Below, piece after piece: positions 14,039 through 19,099 of a stretch of 19,099 nt of DNA. Each line of letters starts with the position of its first letter. Within the stretch, counting starts at the first letter, position 1. The notes beneath the pieces are model-generated. The model saw only the letters and a program-made list of their open reading frames with translations, searched no databases and was not told the DNA's origin. The DNA is from Bacteroidetes bacterium UBA6491. Its GTDB lineage: Bacteria; Bacteroidota; Bacteroidia; NS11-12g; UBA9320. The translations under genes were made by a program, and so were the position numbers. Where the stretch lies: NCBI GenBank assembly GCA_002436505.1, contig DJML01000087.1:1-19099 (forward strand), given 5' to 3'.

Positions 14039-16345
14039 ATGCTGAATTTTTTCAGTGCTAAATATTTTGATATCAGAACAAAAAGGGTGCTCGGGGGATC
14101 ACCCTTTTCTGGTCTTTTGGTCCTGTTATTATGGTTTTGTTCTACAACAAATGTCCTTGGACAGATAAGTGTTAAAGTGCTTGATTCAAGCAATATGCCG
14201 GTGCAGTATGCAGAGATCACTTACAGCCTTTCATCAGGACAGACCAGATATGATCTCACGGATGAGCAAGGGGTACTGAATATTACGGCAACGATTGAAA
14301 AAAGCTATGTTATCGTCCGGCAAATTTCAAAGGTCGGATACCATTCGCTTACTCCAGATAAAAAGGTGCTGGCCGGACAATCGGTCAAATATGTGCTGAT
14401 AGCTAATCCTGAGGAACTGGAAGAAACGATCATAACCGTTCAATATACTAAGAAGACCTCAGCGCAAGCCATAGAAAAAATACAGGTAATTGACCGAAAA
14501 GAAATCGATCAGATCGCTGCAAATAATTTACGCGATGTGCTTCAAAATCAACTGAACGTTAGAATAAGCCAGGATAATTCAACGGGAACAGTGCTAAGCC
14601 TGATGGGTGTGTCCGGGAATAATGTAAAGGTCCTGGTTGATGGTGTTCCAGTCATTGGAAGATTGGACGGGAATATCGACCTCTCACAGTTGAACCTGAA
14701 CGACATCGAGCGAATTGAAGTTGTCGAAGGGCCCATGTCCGTCAGCTATGGCTCAAATGCCCTCGCAGGGGTGATCAACCTGATAACGAAGAAAGGGAGC
14801 GATAAAAGCTGGGCAAATGTCACCGGATATTATGAATCAGCAGGCAATTATAATTTTGATGGCGCACTGAATTTTAAAATCAAGAAAACTGATCTAAGAG
14901 TCAGCGGCGGAAGATATTTCTTTGGAGGCTGGTCAGACAAAGAGTATGGTAGATGGCAGCAATGGAAACCAAAAGAGCAGTATTTCAGTCGAATACAGCT
15001 CCATCGCAACTTTGGTAAAACGTCTGTCCGTCTGAAATCAGAAGGATTCAAGGAACTGCTGCTGAATAAAGGTCGACCACTCGGCCCATACTACGAAACC
15101 GCCTTTGATGAGGATTTTCATACCTATCGCCTGGATCAGGGTGTTTTTGTGGAACGTGAGATCAATAAAAACAGTGCAGTCCAGATCATAGGTTCGTATA
15201 ACTACTTTTACCGAAGAAGGGACAAGTTTTTCAATGACCTGGTTGCACTGGACAGGGTCCGGACCATTGGCAGCGGTGATCAGGATACCAGTACTTTTAT
15301 CGCTCTGACCTCCAGGGGAACATATAGCAACTTCAAAAGCAACTCACGCCTGCACTACCAGTTCGGCTACGATATCCGTTCAGAAAAAGGCCATGGCATC
15401 CGGCTATCTCAAGCTGATGAAAGCGGCGATCCGACAATTTCGGACTATGCGTTGTTCGGAAGCGCAGAGTGGAGACTGACCAGCAAATGGTTGCTTAAAC
15501 CGGGTATAAGGGTAGCATACAATACTGCTTATGATGCTCCGGTGGTCCCAATGCTTGCAGCCAGATATAAGAAAGGACCGTTTACCGGTCGTATATCTTA
15601 TTCACGGGGATTCAGAGCACCTGAACTGAAGGAGCTCTATCTGTCTTTTGTCGATGTAAATCACAATGTTCTGGGCAACAAAGACCTGAACGCTGAATAT
15701 TCACATAATTTTATTGGATCAGTTCAAAGAATGATAATGCTGAATCGCAAAGAACTAAAGGATCTTGCTTTTATTAAACTCGAACTTTCCGGATTTTATA
15801 ATACGATCAAAGATCGAATAACCCTGGCAAATACTACCGGAACGTTGTATACCTATATTAATGTCGATGAGTTTCAGACAATGGGGGTTAACAGCATCGT
15901 GAATGGCAGATTTAATAAATTCAGTGCTCAGATCGCCGCAAGCTATATCGGCCTTTCAAATCGAAAGGATGAAGCAGACGCAGGAGCTCCTAATTTCAGT
16001 TTTTATCCTGAACTACGATTTCAAGGGAGGTATGATTTCAAACATTTTGGAGTAAATGCCGTATATAAATATAATGGCGTCCAGGCTATCTGGACAGTGA
16101 ATCCTGAAAACGGAGAATTGTCACAGCTGAATCTCGAAGGCTATGGCTTGCTGAATGTTAATTTATCGGGAACGGTTTGGAAAAGAAAAATTCTTTGGTC
16201 TGCCGGGGTTAAGAATGTGTTAAATGTAACATTTATTAGGCAGGAGGTTAAATCTGGAGCACATACTTCCGCAAATACGCAACAACCTATAGGTACTGGA
16301 AGAAGTTACTTCGTGCGACTGACGTATAAATTTTTTAACAAATGA
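14039..16345 (+). CDS. TonB-dependent outer membrane receptor, HmuR-like
   Basis: A 768-residue TonB-dependent transporter. The ATG at 14039 gives a long charged N-region before the hydrophobic core (FSGLLVLLLWF) and cleavage near Gln42; later starts lose all basic residues. Order: carboxypeptidase-regulatory-like domain at about 43-125, a TonB-box-like EETIITVQYTK at 128-138, plug at about 140-252 (VKVLVDGVPV, IERIEVVEGPMSVSYGSNAL), then the barrel, ending LTYKFFNK. FRAP is at 525-528 and NKDLNAE at 547-553 stands in for the NPDL box, with His542 between them; this pattern is known from heme receptors such as HmuR and HemR, though the boxes also occur in other receptors. Energy-driven import of heme or a related ligand is the likely role. 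It begins 1 nt after the HmuY-like gene and overlaps the next gene by 4 nt. Confidence 0.88.
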   Translation: MLNFFSAKYFDIRTKRVLGGSPFSGLLVLLLWFCSTTNVLGQISVKVLDSSNMPVQYAEITYSLSSGQTRYDLTDEQGVLNITATIEKSYVIVRQISKVGYHSLTPDKKVLAGQSVKYVLIANPEELEETIITVQYTKKTSAQAIEKIQVIDRKEIDQIAANNLRDVLQNQLNVRISQDNSTGTVLSLMGVSGNNVKVLVDGVPVIGRLDGNIDLSQLNLNDIERIEVVEGPMSVSYGSNALAGVINLITKKGSDKSWANVTGYYESAGNYNFDGALNFKIKKTDLRVSGGRYFFGGWSDKEYGRWQQWKPKEQYFSRIQLHRNFGKTSVRLKSEGFKELLLNKGRPLGPYYETAFDEDFHTYRLDQGVFVEREINKNSAVQIIGSYNYFYRRRDKFFNDLVALDRVRTIGSGDQDTSTFIALTSRGTYSNFKSNSRLHYQFGYDIRSEKGHGIRLSQADESGDPTISDYALFGSAEWRLTSKWLLKPGIRVAYNTAYDAPVVPMLAARYKKGPFTGRISYSRGFRAPELKELYLSFVDVNHNVLGNKDLNAEYSHNFIGSVQRMIMLNRKELKDLAFIKLELSGFYNTIKDRITLANTTGTLYTYINVDEFQTMGVNSIVNGRFNKFSAQIAASYIGLSNRKDEADAGAPNFSFYPELRFQGRYDFKHFGVNAVYKYNGVQAIWTVNPENGELSQLNLEGYGLLNVNLSGTVWKRKILWSAGVKNVLNVTFIRQEVKSGAHTSANTQQPIGTGRSYFVRLTYKFFNK
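14081..14108 (+). promoter_or_regulatory. Strong hairpin in the first codons of the receptor gene
   Basis: AAAAGGGTG (14081-14089) and CACCCTTTT (14100-14108) form a perfect 9-bp stem with a 10-nt loop. The arrangement of an A run, GC core and T run is like a Rho-independent terminator or attenuator, but only four Ts follow. It lies 43 nt after the stop of the first gene and within codons 15-24 of the receptor. Confidence 0.55.
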
Positions 16346-17295
16346 GAAACACTCTATTATTGATATTGACCATAGCTGTGACCGGATGTTTTAAAAAAGA
16401 CGTCCCGGTGGATCCATATCCACGTGGAGACGCCATTGAAGCGGTCATTGAGATGGGACAGGGTTATAACAACCAGGTTTTTTATTCTTTTGGTGAGAAC
16501 AGCATAGTGAAAACAGTACGACGTGTCGACTGGGATATCGCTTTCAGCTGCACACCGGGCTCGAATACCGTAAGAGTCAATAGTTCGAGAGGAATGTATG
16601 CAGCACTGGCTAACGATCGTTCGTTCGCATCTATTTCGGATACCTCCGGTCTCGCGTTCAAATGGGATGCCTCAAGTGGAAACACTGATACACTGGCTAT
16701 CAAATTGACTTCCGATACTGGACAGTTTGTGCTAAACCTGGGATATGGTGAGAATTTTGAAATCCTTGGATTTAAAAAGATAAGTTTCAGGTTCCGAAAT
16801 GATACCCTGAGGTTTACCTGGAGCAACCTGGACAATACCGGTCAGGGTTCAGGGGCAATAACCAAGGATACAATTTATAATTATCAGCACTTCTCCTTGT
16901 TAAATGGACAACCCCTGTCAATTGAACCACCTAAAAAGGACTATGATATTTTCTTTAGTCAGTATATCTACTATTTTGAAGAACTGGACGTACCATATCT
17001 GGTTTCAGGTGTATTGCTGAACCCCTTCAATACGTTAGCGACCCGCTATAAGGGAATGAATTTTGAGGAATTCTCTGCTTCTGATCTTGATCCGTCAGAC
17101 CTGTCTGGTAAGGCCGATATTATTGGTTACGATTGGAAATGGTATGATCTGGACCTTGGCTTCTACACGGTAGATGTGAACACTATTTATGTAATAAGAT
17201 CCTCGGAAGGCTTTTTATATAAAATGCACTTTGTTGATTACTACAACAACCTCGGGATCATCGGATACCCGCGAATGCAGCAACAAAAGATCTAA
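16342..17295 (+). CDS. HmuY-like lipoprotein
   Basis: A 317-residue lipoprotein: the lipobox VTGC places the lipid anchor on Cys16, followed by FKKD. The HmuY-like pattern is clear: QVFYSFGENSIVKTV then DWDIAF at 63-68, a second motif DYDIFFSQY at 200-208, GVLLNPFNTLATRY, IGYDWKWYD at 261-269, and the late pair YVIRSSEGFLYKMHFVDYYN at 283-302. HmuY proteins of known structure bind heme and pass it to the HmuR receptor, and here the gene directly follows such a receptor with an ATGA overlap. Histidines at 183 and 296 are possible ligands, but I cannot assign them. It is about 100 residues longer than simple HmuY proteins. It converges with the next gene, leaving only 2 nt between the stops. 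A different tetrapyrrole or metal ligand is possible. Confidence 0.82.
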   Translation: MRNTLLLILTIAVTGCFKKDVPVDPYPRGDAIEAVIEMGQGYNNQVFYSFGENSIVKTVRRVDWDIAFSCTPGSNTVRVNSSRGMYAALANDRSFASISDTSGLAFKWDASSGNTDTLAIKLTSDTGQFVLNLGYGENFEILGFKKISFRFRNDTLRFTWSNLDNTGQGSGAITKDTIYNYQHFSLLNGQPLSIEPPKKDYDIFFSQYIYYFEELDVPYLVSGVLLNPFNTLATRYKGMNFEEFSASDLDPSDLSGKADIIGYDWKWYDLDLGFYTVDVNTIYVIRSSEGFLYKMHFVDYYNNLGIIGYPRMQQQKI

Positions 17296-17297
17296 CT

Positions 17298-17756
17298 TTA
17301 AAATCCTCTGAACGTTTCAGCGGTGCCCCAGGGGATACTTGCCAGCATTACAACCATTGCTATGAGGAAAAAGATCGTAGCTCTCTTGTGGCTTTGTACA
17401 GCTGAACTGGCTTTTCTAGCTTTACTTTTACCAATGTGCACGAGGGCAACACTAACCAACATGCCAAATGGGTGTTCAATAAGGATCATACGCAACTGAT
17501 CATTTTTCATTACCACTGCCATTCCTGAAGACAATGCATTTTGCACACCAGGGCTAATGAAAAGGAGAAATAATCCAATCACTAATTGAATGCTGATGAT
17601 CATAGCAAAACGAGATGCCCAGGCAGTGTCGCTTTTTGTCCAGTCCTTTTTCCCGGTCCAGCCGGTAATCCCCCTGAATATTGATATGAGTGCCAGTATC
17701 AAAACCAGCCATCTCAACCATGAATGTAATGCAAGTGCGAATATATACGGATCCAT
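17298..17756 (-). CDS. Four-helix membrane protein, possible cytochrome b-like
   Basis: A 152-residue inner membrane protein with four predicted helices at about 7-29, 48-68, 88-108 and 125-143. I place the start at ATG 17756: a longer reading from TTG at 17774 would begin inside the -7 box at 17772-17779. Four histidines, His11 (helix 1, LALHSWLRW), His95 (IEHPFGM), His107 (ALVHIGK) and His123 (before helix 4), fit a pattern of paired heme ligands, and the size is similar to small cytochrome b-type proteins, but I cannot match it to a named family with certainty. It is convergent with the HmuY-type lipoprotein gene, and follows the HD gene on the same strand with its own promoter. A heme-related role is inferred from histidines and location only. 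Confidence 0.65.
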   Translation of the reverse strand: MDPYIFALALHSWLRWLVLILALISIFRGITGWTGKKDWTKSDTAWASRFAMIISIQLVIGLFLLFISPGVQNALSSGMAVVMKNDQLRMILIEHPFGMLVSVALVHIGKSKARKASSAVQSHKRATIFFLIAMVVMLASIPWGTAETFRGF

Positions 17757-17771
17757 ATCTGTTGATTTGCG

Positions 17772-17779
17772 CAAATATA
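17772..17779 (-). promoter_or_regulatory. -7 box of the four-helix membrane protein gene
   Basis: The minus strand reads TATATTTG, a full match to TAnnTTTG, ending 15 nt before the ATG at 17756. No -33 TTTG is seen at the normal distance. The box rules against the TTG start at 17774, which would lie within it. Confidence 0.5.
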
Positions 17780-17820
17780 GAAATTACGAACTGAGTTGTG
17801 TCCTTAATTGAAGAAGCATC

Positions 17821-18441
17821 TCAATCAAGATCGTTCTTTAGGTTTTTCCTGGCCTGTTTCTCGAATTTATTTTGAAATTCTTTTGTTTTATAAATCGGGT
17901 CCAGCTTGTACAGACCACGCAGGATCTTTTCCCTTTTGGACCGATAGATCATTCCTGGTACGAATTTGAACTCGTTCCTTATCTTATTGGAATTTTCCTT
18001 ATAAATGATCTCAGATTCTCCCAGGGATGCAAGATCAAGGTCCAGTAATACATTTGTATCGTTGTCTGCGGTAGGGCAATGGTCTTCTGTTGCCATGATC
18101 TGCTTGTGGCAGGCAACGATCCTCATTGGTGGCAAACCCAGCTCAGCGAGCCTTTCTGATGCAAGATCAGCACTGGCTTTTTCATTGTCATTTCTTTGAG
18201 GAATGTAAATAATGTCGTGATAGAATATGGCAAACATCAGTACATCAGGATCATTTATCTCACCGTTATACTCACTTAACCTATCCAGCATGTACTGAAT
18301 GTGTCCCAGGTCATGATAATATCTGCTGGTATCTGAATACTGCCGCTGGATCTCACTGAATAGCTTATTAATCACTATTTCGTCTTCGGTGTACTTAGAA
18401 GCAAGATCGTACCAGATATTTTTTATTCGTGCTACGTTCAA
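17821..18441 (-). CDS. HD-domain metal-dependent phosphohydrolase
   Basis: A 206-residue cytoplasmic protein of the predicted HD-superfamily hydrolase group COG4339. Conserved features are RYYHDLGHI at 40-48, the HD pair in FYHDIIY with His75 and Asp76, the DNEKASADLA segment at 85-94, IMATEDH with His121, and LLDLDLASLG at 132-141 with metal-binding aspartates. This set of His and Asp residues is complete for binding one or two metal ions and hydrolysing a phosphate bond, but the family's substrate is unknown. The start is TTG at 18441, giving MNVARIKNIWYDLASKY; a good promoter lies just upstream and no in-frame ATG comes before the conserved part. It follows the methyltransferase gene on the same strand, about 137 nt away. 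Confidence 0.87.
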   Translation of the reverse strand: MNVARIKNIWYDLASKYTEDEIVINKLFSEIQRQYSDTSRYYHDLGHIQYMLDRLSEYNGEINDPDVLMFAIFYHDIIYIPQRNDNEKASADLASERLAELGLPPMRIVACHKQIMATEDHCPTADNDTNVLLDLDLASLGESEIIYKENSNKIRNEFKFVPGMIYRSKREKILRGLYKLDPIYKTKEFQNKFEKQARKNLKNDLD

Positions 18442-18460
18442 GAGGTTAGTTGTTAGTCAA

Positions 18461-18491
18461 TAAAGGTAAGAGATATATTTATTTATGCAAT
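18461..18491 (-). promoter_or_regulatory. Promoter of the HD phosphohydrolase gene
   Basis: On the minus strand ATTG (18491-18488), a 19-nt spacer, and TACCTTTA (18468-18461) give both elements of the Bacteroidota promoter, each with one mismatch. Transcription would begin near 18456, about 15 nt before the TTG start at 18441. Confidence 0.5.
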
Positions 18492-18578
18492 ATTTCTTTA
18501 TCGCATGCAATGTCAAATTCTGAAAATAAGCAAATCTTAACCATGGTGTAATAGATTGTGGACCGACGATTTTAAGCT

Positions 18579-19099
18579 CTATGATAAATTTTTATAACCT
18601 ATAAGAAAATGGTTGATGTAGGACCTGTTGAAGACCTCTACTTTCCTGAAATTGGTTGAAAACATGGCCGTCATCTCATTTAATACAATTTTATCCTTCT
18701 CGGACCTGACAACCTGGTTGAAAATTACTGTTCCATTATCTGAGCAGCAATTGGAAATGGCACGGGTGAATTGTTCGGAATGGAATTCCTGAGGTACTTC
18801 AAGATCATGGTATAGATCCACGATTACAAGATCATACTTTTTATTATTGCTGCTAATAAAAGATAGCGCGTCGGTGTTATGGATAGTAAGGCCCTGTACC
18901 TGAGGGAAAAATTGATGATAAAGATCAATTACAACCTGGTCGTATTCCACGGCATCTTGTGTTGTATCCGGAAATATTTTAATGAGCTCTGATGGAACAC
19001 TCGCGACTCCCATACCTAGAGTAAGACATGATCGAATTGGTTTTTGATCAAGCTTAATAGCCCTGAACACTTCTTTAAATGCTTTCAGAAGGTTTCCGT
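18579..19099 (-). CDS. Spermidine synthase-like methyltransferase, partial
   Basis: The 3' part of a gene cut by the right edge; the frame stays open upstream through GNLLKAFKEVFRAIK, so the GTG at 19070 is not the real start. The visible 173 residues form a Rossmann fold of the spermidine synthase/SAM methyltransferase type: LTLGMGVASVPSELI is the nucleotide-binding glycine loop, AVEYDQVVIDLYHQF carries the acidic residue after strand 2, and YDLVIVDLYHD the catalytic-site aspartate segment. The C-terminus, FNRSYINHFLIGYKNLS, is a typical closing strand. Similar short proteins are annotated in Bacteroidota as spermidine synthase or methyltransferase; aminopropyl transfer and methyl transfer cannot be told apart from this part. 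It is upstream of the HD gene on the same strand. Confidence 0.8.
   Translation of the reverse strand, partial: GNLLKAFKEVFRAIKLDQKPIRSCLTLGMGVASVPSELIKIFPDTTQDAVEYDQVVIDLYHQFFPQVQGLTIHNTDALSFISSNNKKYDLVIVDLYHDLEVPQEFHSEQFTRAISNCCSDNGTVIFNQVVRSEKDKIVLNEMTAMFSTNFRKVEVFNRSYINHFLIGYKNLS

Noticed and set aside
17308..17320. CTGAA/TTCAG 5-bp hairpin at the convergent end of the lipoprotein and membrane protein genes
   Set aside because: The stem is short and weak, lies within the coding end of the membrane protein gene, and has no T run.
17757..17774. TTG start adding six residues to the four-helix membrane protein
   Set aside because: The TTG lies inside a full-match -7 promoter box, and ATG at 17756 fits the start of the first helix.
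1..19099. CRISPR array, tRNA, rRNA or intact insertion sequence
   Set aside because: No regularly spaced repeats, no cloverleaf candidates noticed, and no transposase-like protein in any frame; the search was by eye, so a small RNA could be missed.

Overview
The window is chromosomal DNA from a member of the Bacteroidota, probably a Cytophagales- or Flavobacteriia-like free-living organism. Support: a type IX secretion (T9SS) sorting tail, a TonB-dependent receptor with an N-terminal carboxypeptidase-regulatory-like domain, HmuY-type proteins, DUF4294, a fused E1 alpha/beta ketoacid dehydrogenase, weak ribosome binding sites, and several upstream matches to the Bacteroidota -7 box TAnnTTTG. 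I see no tRNA, rRNA, CRISPR array or intact insertion sequence.

Layout. (1) 1-1118, minus: 5' part of a fused 2-oxoacid dehydrogenase E1 gene, cut by the left edge. (2) 1219-5579, plus: a tight run of glutamine amidotransferase (trpG/pabA type), alpha/beta hydrolase, CBS/ACT-like protein, one-POTRA Omp85-like outer membrane protein and NAD kinase, with 4-nt and 11-nt overlaps in the middle. (3) 5580-6052: the only long non-coding stretch; it holds a sharp GC-rich tract, a palindrome and the htrA terminator. (4) 6053-7501, minus: HtrA/Do protease, divergent from (5) 7654-10776, plus: ECF sigma factor, single-pass anti-sigma-like protein, dapF and a DUF4294 protein. (6) 10790-12651, minus: pdhB and an AraC/PchR-type regulator. 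(7) 12832-17295, plus: a three-gene operon of secreted HmuY-like protein with T9SS tail, heme-receptor-like TonB-dependent transporter, and HmuY-like lipoprotein. (8) 17298-19099, minus: a four-helix membrane protein with four histidines, an HD phosphohydrolase, and a spermidine-synthase-like methyltransferase cut by the right edge.

The most notable region is (6)-(8). An iron/heme-type AraC regulator diverges from an operon encoding two different HmuY-like proteins, one probably sent to the surface by the T9SS and one a lipoprotein, on either side of a receptor with FRAP and NPDL-like boxes and a histidine between them. Both HmuY-like proteins seem to contain two copies of the family's WDIAF-type motif. 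The regulatory DNA adds an 8-bp inverted repeat where the -33 element should be, and a strong hairpin inside the first codons of the receptor gene that could set different expression levels for the surface protein and the receptor. A second system worth attention is the divergent pair of HtrA protease and ECF sigma/anti-sigma genes, which suggests an envelope-stress module.
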